64,000 bases of DNA from Casuarina equisetifolia (taxonomy: Eukaryota > Streptophyta > Magnoliopsida > Fagales > Casuarinaceae): assembly GCA_028551475.1 (NCBI GenBank), contig CM052355.1, positions 13,599,543 through 13,663,542 of the forward strand. The letters run 5' to 3'. The notes beneath the pieces were generated by a model. It made no database searches. It was not told where the DNA came from and saw only the letters and a program-made list of their open reading frames with translations. Position numbers and translations under genes: made by a program. This document shows positions 10,704 to 23,640 of this stretch, one piece after another (position 1 is the stretch's first letter; every line of letters starts with the position of its first letter).

Positions 10704-11468
10704 GTGGATAAACTAGCATCCAACCTATCCTTTTCTCAATGTTTTCTATGTCTCATCTTACACACAATAGTGATCCCAAAGAAAGCCTTTTGTATGTTAT
10801 GGTATCTTGCTCGAATCTACAGAATTGGCATAATCTTTTACAAGCCACAGTTAACCAATTTCCTTAGAAGTTTCCCACAAAAAGTCAAAGTCCTTTTTTT
10901 TGTAAATGGCTCTTCTTATTCTCTACTGAAGCAAATTGGTTACACAAGCTTAGGCACATGACAGAGTGTTCCTATATCCTCATGACGTTTCATCTCAAAG
11001 ATCATCTCTATATGGATAAGGACAAGTCACATGTAAATATTTTCTTATCCAAAATCCTTACTAAGAAAGTATAACCAACACCCTTTCAACAACATCCACT
11101 GTTCTAATCACAAAAATTGGAAGGACATCTAGGAAGCAATGTGCCATGTCAATGATATCCATCCTACAACAATACCATGGAAGTTGTTCAATCCTTTCTT
11201 CTTCAATGAAGATGGACATGTAGACAAGACTAAAATACTATTTCCAAAGCATCATCGTCTTTATCTCACGAGGGCACAGGCTTTTCATTTTATCATTGAT
11301 GAAGATTTTTGGATGGAGACTTTTAAAGATTTAAATTTTCCTTATCCTCCTAATCTAGAGAATTGTGACTTCCAATATGAAGCTATTAAAGAAGAGTATG
11401 CACCAAACATCGTGCTATATGTGGACTCAAAACAATGGGAGCTCATAGGAGTGCTAAAGGGACTCTAG
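10704..11468 (+). pseudogene. Virus-linked ORFs downstream of RNase H, function unknown
   Basis: Two plus-strand frames of 85 and 109 codons (10704-10961 and 11139-11468) follow the polymerase at the expected spacing. The second contains 'RLYLTRAQAFHFIIDEDF' and 'FPYPPNLENCDFQYEAI'. They match no domain I know. Position and orientation suggest they belong to the viral unit, either as a polyprotein tail or a separate second ORF. The second ends at 11468, immediately before a copy of the dispersed repeat seen upstream of the leader. Confidence 0.4.
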
Positions 11469-12685
11469 TTTTAATACCATATTAAGATACTCATTTTTCA
11501 ACCTAAAAGTTGACTCTAGACTTGAAAACCATCATTAGTCTTTTCATCGTTATATTAGTTTTCTATTTAATATAATACTTGCATTTAGACATGGATCATA
11601 CATAGTTCTATTTGAACTTTTATTTCCAATTGTGACTGCTTAGAGTTAACCATCTTTTTTATGCACGTTATTTTAAGATTTCATGCCCATTCTCATAATT
11701 TCCTTAAAATCTTTGATATTTTTCTAATATAAAAACATTTTATTGGTAGGGAAAATACCCCGCTGTACTTACATAACGAAACTTTCTACGGTTTGCTGAA
11801 AAACAAGAAGAAAAAAGCAGAAGAGAAACAAATCTTCCTCTGACCATACAAACACCTCATTAAAAATTTTATTTCTGCTGGCCTCTTTTTTTTCAATTAT
11901 GTGCATTTCACCTTTTCCCTTCTCTCCTGGTTTTGGTGAAGGGTAAATTAACATGCACTGTTGGGTTTCAAATGAGGATTACAATTTAATCGGATTAGTT
12001 TCAGTGTCCAACAAAAGCATTTCATATAATCCAAACAAACTTCTACAACTTTAATACAAGAAATATTCTACAATCTCTCCGTTCAATTCCCTTGTCAAGC
12101 ATTCCCACGTCCCTCCTCAAGGTCTTTTCATCGCATGCCCCTGTTCCAAGAAATAAACAAAAGTCAAGGACTCTGAGAAAAGAAAAATAAACACAATTAC
12201 TTCGTAAATAGTCGCCATACTTATACAGGGAGTTTAACGTTCAAGCTGATGAGAAAAGGACTTTCCGCTTAATTAGTAAGATTACCTATTAAAATTAGTC
12301 GTTATTTAGCATTATCCTCCTATTCGACATCCTGGGATCTAGCATAAAGAGGCGCATGATTTTGAGACATGATGAGATTAGTGGAAGAATGAGGACTAAT
12401 TTCCCAAACAATAGTGATGCTAACAGCGACAATAGCAATAAAAGCAAGACCTAGAAGTGCATGATTTTATTTCCTAGAGAACCAAAAGGAAAACATAAGA
12501 AGGTCTTCAGGTTGGAACCCAACAACACTATCATGTTGTTTCTGTCGTGCTGGTCGTTGGTTGCACAATATTCATGTAAATTTCTGTCATCCATAACTAA
12601 TAAGCCGTCACAGAAATCTCAAAATAGAACAAGAAAATTAATATAAGCCAAAAATAAAAACAAACCTGAGAAATGGAAAAATGCG
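11469..12685. other. Intergenic, psaF downstream region
   Basis: The first 100 bases are a decayed copy of the repeat also found at 2574-3015 (shared AATACCATATTAAG-like start and 'CTAAAAGTTGACTC'). The rest is AT-rich with no open frame worth reporting. The last few hundred bases before 12686 should include the psaF 3' UTR and poly(A) site, which I cannot place. Confidence 0.4.
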
Positions 12686-13366
12686 TTACACGTCCTTCGC
12701 AACAAGATCACCGTTTACAAATTCTCTGTAGGCAGCCACAGGCCAAATAAAGCCTCTGAAGGCCAACCTTGATGCCAACGGCACATCAATGATGATCTCC
12801 TTCTGCGTCGGCTTTTTCTCAACCCTTATAGCAATTAGGTAGCTCCGGCCTACCCACCCGATCCAACCAGCGATGTAGAGGAACAGCAGCCCCGGAGTGA
12901 TGAACTCACCCCAATGCCTCTGGTCACCGTTCACGATCAAATGTGGAAGCCCGTCTGATCCACACAGCAAACCCGCCTTTCCGTAGTTGGCGAACCTGCG
13001 CTTGGTCTTTTCTATGGTTGCATTGATAGCCAGCGCCGGCGCACTGTCAGGTGCGTACAGCTTCAGCGACGACTCGAGTTTCTTGATCTGCTGCTTCTCA
13101 CGTTTGGCGAACTGCTTGGACTCCTTGCAGGGGGTTAGGCCCGAGATGTCAGCCACGGCGGGAAGTGGAGCGGAGAGGAGGATGGAGGAGAGCGCTAGTG
13201 CAGCGGAAAAGGTCTGCAGTGGCGAACCACTTGAACCTTTCTCTGAGTTTGTGTTTTGAGAGGGTGCGCAGCATACAATCGAAGTCCTTGATTTTGGGGT
13301 CAATGGAGAGCTCACCTTTGGCTTCAAAACGGGTTTTGAGAGATTTGTGGGAATAGTGAGAGACAT
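12686..13366 (-). CDS. PSAF: Photosystem I reaction centre subunit III (PsaF), chloroplast precursor
   Basis: An intronless 226-codon frame on the minus strand. PsaF is a thylakoid subunit of photosystem I that docks plastocyanin on the lumenal side for electron transfer to P700. Residues 1-50 are Ser/Thr/Lys-rich, as in a stromal transit peptide. Residues 51-72 are hydrophobic and end in 'PLPAVA', a thylakoid processing site, leaving a 154-residue mature protein starting 'DISGLTPC', the length known for the plant family. The Lys-rich helix at 87-103 ('[17 protein letters not shown]') is the plastocyanin contact. A membrane span lies at about 155-181 ('[14 protein letters not shown]'). All features are intact. 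The start at 13366 gives a normal precursor length. It is isolated from its neighbours, with its own promoter. Confidence 0.97.
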   Translation of the reverse strand: MSLTIPTNLSKPVLKPKVSSPLTPKSRTSIVCCAPSQNTNSEKGSSGSPLQTFSAALALSSILLSAPLPAVADISGLTPCKESKQFAKREKQQIKKLESSLKLYAPDSAPALAINATIEKTKRRFANYGKAGLLCGSDGLPHLIVNGDQRHWGEFITPGLLFLYIAGWIGWVGRSYLIAIRVEKKPTQKEIIIDVPLASRLAFRGFIWPVAAYREFVNGDLVAKDV

Positions 13367-13538
13367 CTTTTTTTTTTTTCTTTCTTCTTCTGCTACACAA
13401 AGAAATAAAATCTTTTCTAATTTCTCGGGGACTTCTATCGGGTAAGAGGGAGTTGCAGGTGAAGCAAAAGGGTAGGAGGAGAAAAGGTTTTTAGATTCTG
13501 CGATGGACAGAATTGTGGTTGGAGTGAAGAGGGAGGAG

Positions 13539-13681
13539 GATAAGGGGGAAGCAATGAGAGGCTGAGTTGGACAGTTGTTATTGGTTGCAAGGCACCTTAG
13601 TTGTGGGTTAACGAGATTCTCCCTCTCTATCTATCCTTTATAGTTTGAGTGGATAAGAAGAGTTTGCGTCCAAACGATAAG
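13539..13681 (-). promoter_or_regulatory. Putative psaF promoter: TATA box and I-box motifs
   Basis: A TATAAAG match lies at 13636-13642 on the minus strand, about 270 bp upstream of the psaF ATG, which would start transcription near 13605 and give a 5' UTR of about 240 nt. GATAAG I-boxes, common in light-regulated photosynthesis genes, occur at 13652-13657 and 13676-13681 just upstream of it, and at 13539-13544 in the transcribed region (all on the plus strand). Placement is inferred; no transcript evidence is available. Confidence 0.4.
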
Positions 13682-14398
13682 CAGATGTAGCTGGACTTAG
13701 TACTATTGACAAATAAGGCATACAATGATTTTGTCAGGCCTCTTTCACCATGCACGTTAACTAAATTGCAATTTTTGACGAGAAGGTGATGAGGGTGTTC
13801 CCAAGATACTGTCAATTACAGAGGACTTCTTGATCGGCCCTTTATATCGAATCCTATTATTCCTTTATCGCTTGGCACGAGCTAGTCAGGGGCAGGGGCT
13901 TGTCTCTTTAATGCATTTTCCCATAAAAGGAGAGCATACTAGCGAAGAAATCCACTAACACTCTGTTCTGTTCCTTACGCGTTTTGCAGATGCAGCAGGA
14001 TGCGCCGACAGAAACAAAGATATGCTTTCAGGATATTATGATAAAGTTAGAAATTGTAGGCTGATATATAACCAACGACCAACTAAACAACAATATTTCA
14101 TCCAAAAATGTTGCAAAAGTACTACATTCTTCATCCTTCCTTGCACATTTGCTAAGCATTTTAACAGGAGGAATGTGGACCTGGGCTCAGTTCCGGATTC
14201 TGTCTAATATTGCTATACCTCTTTAATTTCTCAGTAGCCCTGCCGTTATGAAAATTGAAGCATCCTCATCCGTCAACATCTTTTACAATGTACATGGGGC
14301 ATACATGATAATCCAAATCAAACAAATATAAATATCCTTTTAATAAATTGACCGTCTACGGTCCTACTACCCATGTAAGTACACAGCACTTCTACCGC
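13682..14398. other. Intergenic between psaF promoter and cyclin T 3' end
   Basis: No coding signal on either strand. It should contain distal psaF promoter sequence and the 3' UTR of the cyclin T gene, which ends at 14399. Confidence 0.4.
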
Positions 14399-17300
14399 TT
14401 ACAAATGGTTCTCCTGCGAATGCCTTCTGTGCTCCCTATCTGCATAACTAACCCGACTCATCCTGTGTCCATCTTCCACGGACTCGTGGTTATAGCCCAC
14501 CATGTAATCGTGCCTCTTCTTCCCCTCCGACTGCCTATCAAGAGGACTTCCACCTTTTCTCTTCCGACTGTTCACAATAGGTGAAGCATCTTCTAACATC
14601 TCTCCCTCTTCTGCATTCTCCATTTCCAATCCCCTAGACGATTGCCCCTTTATGCCCAAGTGATTCCCATCTCCAATTTCCTCATGATCTAAATTCTCAG
14701 ATTTTGACCAGCTTTGCCTCCTATCGCGCCTGTTTTTCTCATCCTCCACTGCCAATTCAACCCCATCTTCCAGTTCCCTCTCAATGAGATCATCCTCATC
14801 CATCACATCTTTCTTCCTAGTGATTTCTCCACGGGACTTCCTTCTCTTCTCTAGGGCTGCCTTGACCTTGTCTTTGTCAATCATCTTGATAGCTTCTTTA
14901 GGTGATTGACCAATAACGCCTTCCCGAAGCTCCAAATTTCGACCAACCGTGCTGCTGGACTTGCGTGACACGCCATCATCCCTCCACTCTCCTGGCTCCG
15001 CCGTCTCATTTCTGTCAGCGTTCCTTTCTTGGTCTTCACTGCCAACTCGCTCTGTCCCAGACTTGAACCGATTTGGAACTTCTCGCATCATCTCCTTTTG
15101 GGGTAAATGCTCAGGATGCTGGCCATCTTTAATTTCCACATCCACCTTGTGATCAGTAATAACACTACCCATCTCTCCACTCCCATTTTCATTAGTTTGA
15201 TTTTGCGTACCTCTTAGTGGCATGCCATGATTGTCAAAAGATGAATGATCAGGTATGAGACGAGACGACATCTGCTTTGAAGCTTGTTCCTCGTTCCCCG
15301 CTGGAGGTTTTGCCAGGGGCCGGTGACTTGGACCACTAGCAACACTTGCTTCCACCTCACTGCCCTGGGATGGAGGTACTCTGTTTTGCTCATAGAGTTC
15401 CAGCATTTGATTGCTAACTTCTGCAAGACAATAACCAAAACGATTTAAGAAAATCCATAGCCATAGCCCCCTAATAAAGACACAAAATTATAGCCCCCCA
15501 TTTGAGCAGAAATACCAAAGTCACATCATCTGGTGTAAGCCAGCTTCTGGCTGAGATAACTTCTGATGTTCATCATGCAATAGAAGCCACCCATTATCAT
15601 TCTTTACAGGCTACCAACTATTTTCATTTGTTAGGCATCATTAGAAGGAATGCTTAAAAAAACAGCTAGAAGCATTTAGTTTTGGTCAATGTTTACCATT
15701 CCAGAAAAGGAGAAATGCTAGTGACAAAAAATGTGAAGTATTTGAACCACAAGGCCATAAAAGGCTATCCCCTTGCGTCCAAATAATCTCAACTACTAGA
15801 TGAAGGGAAGGATGGACACCAACCCTCCAATTGACGTGGGGTGACATCAAATTCTTGCCACCAGACCTTCTCACCATCCGATGGAAGCTTCACTTTGAGG
15901 AACTTGGCAGCAAGGAAAATGGCACCTGCCGCAATGTGATGAGGCTTAAATTGCAGGCAGAGCGATGTTCTCAGCCTGCAAGCCATTTTCTAGTGTGTGA
16001 ACAAAGGCAAGAGTTGGAAGATAAACCATTGAACTGGAAGTATTAAAACTTAGCACAATAAACATTAGATCATACCCATCATTTACAAAGTTCCATGCAA
16101 CCTGAGCAAGAGCATTCTGAGCAACCTTGAATTTCTTTATTGCTTCAACAAGGGGCTTATATGGGTGGTGAACATTGAGATCAAAACCCAAAGTGGCAAG
16201 TACAACCCTTTCCCCAAGTAAAATTAGCTCCTTTTGTTGCTCATATACTTCCTGAATGATAGATAAGGATCCATGAGACAACCCATACTGACAGGAGAAA
16301 AGAGTCTCGTACAAAGGTACACCTGGGCACTTATAGCACTACCATTTGCCAGATATAAGAATTACTGAACAAACAGCCTCTTTACATGTGGACTGAAAGA
16401 ATTACCAAGCCAAATCAGAGGGATAAACTTTTCTCTCATCACAAGATCACAAATACTGGAGAGAAATTCTATTTTTTTCAGAGGGAAAGGAGGGCCATGA
16501 AAAATAGTGGCAATACAACTCAACTAGGGAAACATCAATCTGAAGAACCATTAAAAATAAAATAAAATAAAATGGGTTAAGGACCATCATTAAGTGGCCA
16601 CCTTCTGTTTAATCCTCTGGGCAGCAGCAGGATCTTTTTTGTGGATTATCTCATAAGAAACCAGAATAACATCCTTTAATGGACGGGGAGTTTCTTCAAC
16701 CTTCCCAGCCAGGAACATACACACAGTCGCGATAGTCTGCAAAGCATATCAATAAAGTTACCAAAAAACTGGTGGAAAACGTTCTTAACTCAGCTACCAA
16801 ACTTCAATAATTACTAGTTCAGAAAATCTGTGAAGGGCTAATGAGCTAAGCAAGCATATGTATAGCAGATCACCATTATCATCATCTAGCCTGAGCAAAT
16901 ACAACATGGTCCAAGAAATAAAATAATTTCCCAGATAAATTCTTCATGCTTAGAAAAAAGAAAAAATTATAGCAAGAATTATACAAGTGTATAACTGATA
17001 GATATTAGTTTCAGAAGTTTAGGTGGGAAGCATTACAAAAGACAGCTTCCACAGCAAAATTTTATCATTGTGGCATAACCAGTTCTTTTAACTCACAAAA
17101 ACTTTAGCAGAACTAATTAATCTTTCTCACCAACCCCTTTGGAAGTTCATCAACAATGTCATTGCGAACAGCCGAAAATGAGGGAACATTAAAAAGACAT
17201 AAAACATAAGAATCATTTCATATCAGGAAGTTATACTTGAGAAATGCAAGAGTATTGATAAAAGGAAAAACAAAGATCAAGCACAATGCCGCAGCAACAC

Positions 17301-20300
17301 AAGTCCTCCATGTTTGAAGGAGCAGGAGAAAGGCCTACATCAGCATAATCTGATGAAGACAGCCATTTTTCACATCCTGTAAGTTAATGCTTTTGCTTTC
17401 AAGACATAAGCATAGAGGACAAAATAAACATGGGCACTCATTAAAATCATTCTACTAGTCTGAAATAAGGTAACCCAGAATCAAGGGATAAACATTACAA
17501 ATTAAAATGATTCTACTACTACACTAACCAATATTAGTTTAGAGGGATAAACATTACTAATCAGTCTTGCATAATTTACTTCCTGAAAGTAATTGTTTAT
17601 TTTACACTTGAAAAGTTCACTGCAATTAATCTTTCTACCTTCAGACTTTTGCCCAAAAATAATATTCGAATAGCAGTTGTTAACAGCTATATAGGTGTTT
17701 TGCTTTTAAAGGGTGGCTTGATGTGTTAGAAAAATAAGACTTGCAGCCAATGGGGTCCACAACCGTTAAAAGTGTGATTTGTAGGGTCTACTAGAAGACA
17801 TTGTAAAGTGAATACTTTTTTAAAACAATGTTTTTAAGTAACCAAGGGGAAAGACAATGGACATACTTTTAAGGAAAGGCCATTACCTTCTTCTTAACAA
17901 AAGAAGAAAAAAAATGGAGAAGGATAAGGTGCAGCCAACTCTCTCATTCTGGTTGGCCCTATTGCATTGGGGTAGTTGTGCTGGCTAGTAGCAGAGACAC
18001 CTTGCTCATCCACAAGGTAGCAACGACCTCAGAATTTTATTTTGATCTTTCTTTAAAAAGAGTAGTCTCCATAGTTGAAAAACTAAACAACTATTCTCTC
18101 AAAATAATTCTAAAAAGAGGTGTCATAAATGATTTTTGTAAATGTTCTGTAATCTGAAAAGAGATTCACTTGATAAATGTCTCGAGATCATCTTATGAGG
18201 AGAAACATGTTCTAGGTTGTATAAGAAACATAAATTAAGGCGTCATAATTTGTAATCTAAATCACTACGTAGTACCTGGAAAAATGAAAAACCTAACTGA
18301 CAAGAATGACTCACCCAATAAGAGAAGCTCAAAAAAAAAAAAAAAAAACAATTCAACCAATCATTTATCATACATTTCCTCTCTAAAATCTCAGTTTACT
18401 ATGATATATAGTAAGCCAATTTCGTAAGGGGCAGCTACGCCCTCACCTAATCCTTATTGATGAAAAGAGATAAGCGAAGCCCAATGTCCATTTCCAAGTT
18501 TCAACAAAATGCACCTCCCCATCTCATCCCGCATTCCAACACCCCCCCCCCCCCCCCCCCCCTCTTTTATCTCTCTCTCTCCTCCTCAAAAAAAAAAAAA
18601 AAAAATCTTTTCTCTCCTTTCATCTACAAGCTTTTAATATCTGTTATATCCATAGAAGCTTCTTCGAATCAAATCCACTATATCTCAGAAAAACAAAGAA
18701 TTTCTTAGAAGAAACACCTTCTGTTACAAAGAGATAATCAACTATATCACAAGAGAACATAACAGGCCAATAATATTCATGTGATCCATGAATAATGTAA
18801 GCACCAAGTGCAACAGAGACTAATGCACTAAAAATTAAACATCCAGATGGTTAGTAGCAAACGCAATATATATCCCAAAGAGTAAACAACTTACCCTTCT
18901 GTCATTCTTTGCATGTGATTGACGAAGGAAAAACCGATGACAGAATATTATTGCCGTGGCGATGGTTACTTGGGGCCTGCATTTAGAACAATTCTAGTCA
19001 ACATGTAATACCAACCAAGATCAAGGGAACAAAGTACAACTACTTAAAAGAATACATCAGCAAGGCTATTATATAGGCATTTAATGAAAAAGCACAAACT
19101 TATGATTGTGGTTGAAAAAAATCATAATATTACTAATATCACAATGAACCCAATGATAGGGAGGACAAATAATGGGGAAAATGGGAGAAAAAGCATTGCG
19201 GACATCTTATACGAGGCTCATGAGGTCCATTTTATGTGGATTTCCTTTTTCTTTTATCTTTTTTTTTTTTTGGGTCAAATTTTAAAGGCTTGACACACTA
19301 TTTGCATTCTTTTGGGAAATTCTGGGAACCTTTGGCTTTAATTATTTTTAGTTTTAGCAAGAGTTTTAGGGCCCCAGCTCTCTGCCTGTTTACAAAGATT
19401 CCGGACAAACAGCTAATACAAGTTCCAATAGAGAAGTCAAATCACATTCATCAACAATGATAGCTAAAATGGCAACTCCTCTACCAATAAAGAGGGGATG
19501 GGGAGTCACTTGAACTTATAAACCACTAAGTGTGCACATTTAAAAGAGATGATTGATAATGGGGCATCAGAGTACCTCAGAAGCATTTAGGACTATGATT
19601 TCTTGGATGCCTATAATGAAGACTTTGCATGTCAAATTTTTGTATCATGGCATTTTTCTCCACCCACCCACATTCAATCTCTGTTTCGAATGCTCAATCA
19701 GAAACAAACAAATACAATTGCAGGACAATGAAGGATACAAATTCCTCTAGAAGTACACTAGCAGAGAATACAAATTTTGAACAGACAGGTTCACTTGCTT
19801 TACCCTCATCAGATCTTTGTTTTCCTTGCCCAATACCATTTTCATAGTAGATAACAGAAAACAAAGTTCTTTATTTACAAGAAAAAGATATGCACTCCTA
19901 GCCAAATTAGTTAGATGCTGGTGTCAATCAACAAAATAAGTTTTTGAAAATTAACAGACTTATCCTAAAACAATCTGAAACTAGAAGAAGAAATATAATC
20001 TGAAAAAAGGTTACAAAAACATCCCAGGAAACAAGGTCAATCACACAACAATCTTAAAGGAAAAGCCTCAAGGTTATCCTCGGTACCATTAGTAGTTCAG
20101 TTATTACATCTGTGAATGCCCACATCACACAAGGTGGCACTGTCCTACCAATATTACCAAACCACCCCTTCTAATAAGATAGAATTTCCACAACCATCCT
20201 GCAAATCACATTCTCCAAGGAGTGGTAGCACAATTGACAATCAATCCCTTGACGTCCATTTACTAAAAGGTAATCTACCATCACACAATAGACAAGATGG

Positions 20301-23300
20301 TATAGCTCAAGTACATGGGTAATGTGTAAGAGATATGCCAAAAGAAAATATTAATTACAAAGATCCTTCTCATACAATACTTTAGTTCCATAAACAATTC
20401 TAACATGACTTCAACTCTAAATACTCCACATCAAGCAAAAAAGAAGTACAACACTCCACAGACTACCACGCAAATGACTTCTAAAGCCACCAATCGATCA
20501 CCTGATTTTGCATGACATCAGAAATCCCACGTAAAGAGAAAAAACAGCAACTGAGGCACCAAACCCATATCATAGTGTAGTAGTTTATCTCCCCCCCCCC
20601 CCAACAAAAGCTTTGAACAACAAGGGCGCTTTCTTAAGTTATCCACCATTAAGATTTTATCTCATGCCACCATCAACGTGACAAGAGAGGAAGAAGAGAG
20701 AAGGGAGTGGGCCTGTGCTTGGGGGGGGGGGGGGGTCGCGGGATGTGTGGTGGCAAAGATGCTTTGCCAGAATCTGTTCTTTCAAAATGGGATGCCTTGA
20801 AAAATCTACCTCAGTTGCTCCACAAACCTGATACTAAGATCTCACAGAAAAATTCTGTGTCTGTACACACTATCCAATTGATTCTATCCATTCTCCTCCC
20901 ATCAAAATGTGCAGGATAACGTATGCCAGAAAACATTCACAGTGGCAAAAAAAAAAACATTCATAGTCCTAATCTTGCAAAACATGTAAGTACCTAGAAA
21001 ACCAAAGAAGTTTATCATCCACTCTATGCACAGACTACCATAAATGCATCCCTACCTATTGCAATGACAAATAATTCACAGCAAAGGAGTTCTAATGGTA
21101 CCTCTACAAATCATAAATCTTTCTGAATGCCGAGGCTACTTCCATCAAGAAATTATACATGATACAGATTAACAACCACTCCTATTGTGCTATGTAAACT
21201 CACACCACGTTCACCCTAATGTCACAGAAAATGAATGACCCCAAGCCTATCCATATTTTTTTGTCTCTGCTACCCCCCTCCAAAGAGGAAGCCACTTCAT
21301 AGTGTATATCACTACAAGTTCTTTCCTCAAAAGAACTTTATTAGAGGCACCAAAAACACTATAATGGAGGCTAATAGATTAGTACGCAAAACCTCATTGA
21401 TTAACAACTATGATTTGCATCCGATATGCAGAATCATGCAAACTCTTCATCAGCACATGGCCTGTAGATCCCACAGGGTGGATGCATAGAAACCCCACTA
21501 GACTAGGCCTTATCTTTTGCAACAGCCTTACATCACAGTTGGTCAATTGGTAAGAAATGCACAGGTTCATGAGGACATTAAATCCTACCAGACTGTCACT
21601 TCTGAAATGACAGTGATTCAACATCTGTAACATCACAAGTAACTCCATGATGCTAATATTTAACTAAGCATCGATGTTGTGATATAAACATTGATTTTCA
21701 ATTCAGCTCTACAGTACATTTCACTATTTGACAATAATTTCACTCCCCCACTATGAGACCAGTAAAAATATTTCTTGTGAAAGCATATTTAGATTATAGT
21801 CCAGAAATATAAGTTAGTCACACATTCTGTCCTTTAGATTGTGGATGATCTTACGCTTCAATGCAGATTATGCTTGCATTATGGTATTTGAACATTCAAT
21901 AATGCATTGTTCTGTAACTGTTTCAGGATAATTAATTAAGATCATATTTCTTGCATCCCATAACTAGAATAATATTTAGAAATAGAACTCAGGTTGAGAA
22001 TTTCAGATTTGTAAATTTGCAATCTTGTTGCCATTGCTCTGTCCATTTATTGCATGGAAGTTTTGATCTCACCTATTTAACAACTAGAGGTCAAAAGAGA
22101 TGCTTTTTGATGATACGACTGCCCACCTATCGAGTTTCAGCTACCACTAATTTGGGAAAAAAGAAAAAAGGACAATTCATATCCAGTGAAAAATGCCTAG
22201 TTTGAGAATCAAGATATCATGTAATCCCATAAGTTCAGATTCTATTGATACCTCAACCTATACCCCATTACTTAGTCAAAGAGGTGAAGCATCTGATGAG
22301 GACAACCACTTGCCCAAAAGCAGACAATAGGAGAGTCCCAATTTTTTAGCTAGTCACAGCAAATGCAGGTGTACTTTCAAGCGAATTAAATAACAAACAA
22401 CAATGGTGATAACAAGAACATTACATCCTTCGCAACATTCTACAATCTCTAGGAGTTCACAATTAATTCATCCCGTTCCCCAATCCCCCTATCAATTAAA
22501 ATCTCAATAGAAGGAAGGCAATATAGAACAATATCTTTCTATGAAGACTCCCTTTTACAGTCACGTTTCTCATGTTACCATGAATGCAAACCTAGTTTGG
22601 CATCAAAGACACATAAAGCAAAAACCATTTTCATCAAACTATTATTAGAATGGTTGAATTTACCAGCTAAGCTTCATTACTGATCCAACAATTTTATTGA
22701 TTTGTAAATTATTAATCTAGTCCACCAGACTGTATTCATTTGGTATATCAAATTAATTTACACCTACTTTCTTCTAGGGAGTTCTTTAACTTGTCAAAAC
22801 AAATTGGACCTCTATAATAAGTGAATTTGTTTAACAGTTCCAGACAAGGAAAATTTATATCGAATGAATTCTAATCCGGATAAGAAAAATTTCGGGAGAA
22901 CTAAATAAGATCATGAAGCTTTTAAAATGGATAGTATCAGAAACATCAATATCACAAAAATACTGCATCGCTTAAGATGAATTACAACTATTTTGTCCAA
23001 TAGATGTCACTACTTGAACACCCCACATTTTGCCAACATCACAGAATTTAGAAAACATCCAACAGGATCAATATCAGGTATGACAGACCATCACAAATAT
23101 AGCCTTTTCTTTTTTCTTTTTTCTTTTGCTACAGCTAACATCTTTCTTCTATAACATATCTTTAAAAAGTAACAATGTAGATGTAGATGCAAAAAGGGTC
23201 CACCATAAAGAATAGGCATTTTCTATAATCTACAATTTTAATTGAACAAAACCATCAAGAAGAGAGCTCTTTTCTCTCCGCATTTAACTAGAAACTCAAA

Positions 23301-23640
23301 TGAGATTTTAACTGTGCGGATGATAGAAGAACAAATCATAATATTTGAACATATTTAGTCAAGTGACATATTTTGCAATAGTACTTCTCAAAAAATTGAC
23401 AATATGAACTTACACTTTTAACCTCATTCCCAAATCTTGAAGGAATGTGCAGTATGACTTGCGTAAATATGTTTCCTTCTTCAAGTCAATCCCATCTCTT
23501 CTAGATGGAGAGTTTTCTTCAATTTCCTTCCTGGACATGTACCAGCGACCCACTTCCTCTTGCCTGTCTTGAGAACTTCTAGAGGACCCACAATCAGACG
23601 TTAAATGATGTGATGGTTCCCCAGGTAAAAGGCCAGCCAT
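14399..23640 (-). CDS. CYCT1: Cyclin T1 (CYCT1;4/CYCT1;5 type), regulatory subunit of P-TEFb
   Basis: Six coding exons on the minus strand: 23640-23414, 18976-18895, 16736-16602, 16251-16076, 15975-15824 and 15420-14399. All have GT-AG borders and phases that join without a break to 1,794 nt, or 597 residues. Cyclin T pairs with CDKC (CDK9-like) kinases to phosphorylate the RNA polymerase II tail. The N-terminus carries '[19 protein letters not shown]' and '[19 protein letters not shown]'. The first cyclin box spans residues 40-150 ('[14 protein letters not shown]') and the second about 160-260 ('[18 protein letters not shown]'). Residues 259-597 are a charged, disordered tail rich in Lys, Arg, Glu and Asp, encoded by one large last exon. 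The coding introns include two large ones, about 4.4 and 2.2 kb. I find no damage. Confidence 0.94.
18542..18562. repeat. Homopolymer C tract of 21 in a cyclin T intron
   Basis: An uninterrupted run of C in the intron between the second and third coding exons, followed by a CT-rich stretch and a run of A at about 18589-18605. On the transcribed (minus) strand it is a G run. Confidence 0.9.
20721..20735. repeat. Homopolymer G tract of 15 in a cyclin T intron
   Basis: A run of G on the plus strand inside the 4.4 kb intron between the first and second coding exons; it reads as C in the transcript. Confidence 0.9.

Larger units (their letters stand above)
3027..11468 (+). mobile_element. Endogenous pararetrovirus (Caulimoviridae) copy, degraded
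   Basis: A leader with primer-binding site is followed, in one direction and order, by a 30K-type movement protein, capsid region with zinc knuckle, aspartic protease, reverse transcriptase with YIDD, and RNase H. No integrase is present. This single-polyprotein order is that of Petuvirus and Florendovirus-like caulimovirids rather than an LTR retrotransposon. Frameshifts and stop codons interrupt every domain, so this is an old inactivated copy. Several in-frame stops are TAG, the expected product of C-to-T change at CAG, a CHG methylation context in plants. A solo LTR lies inside the leader. The left limit could reach about 2574 and the right limit could pass 11468, because related repeat sequence occurs at both places. 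Confidence 0.8.

Noticed and set aside
3027..11468. Interpretation as an LTR retrotransposon
   Set aside because: Movement-protein and caulimovirid capsid regions are present, integrase is absent, and the only LTR is a solo insertion within the leader.
12987..13400. Open frames overlapping psaF in other phases and on the plus strand
   Set aside because: Shadows of the conserved psaF frame; no independent support.
14399..15406. Separate gene for the charged C-terminal part of cyclin T
   Set aside because: The acceptor at 15420 and phase join exactly to the upstream cyclin-box exons.
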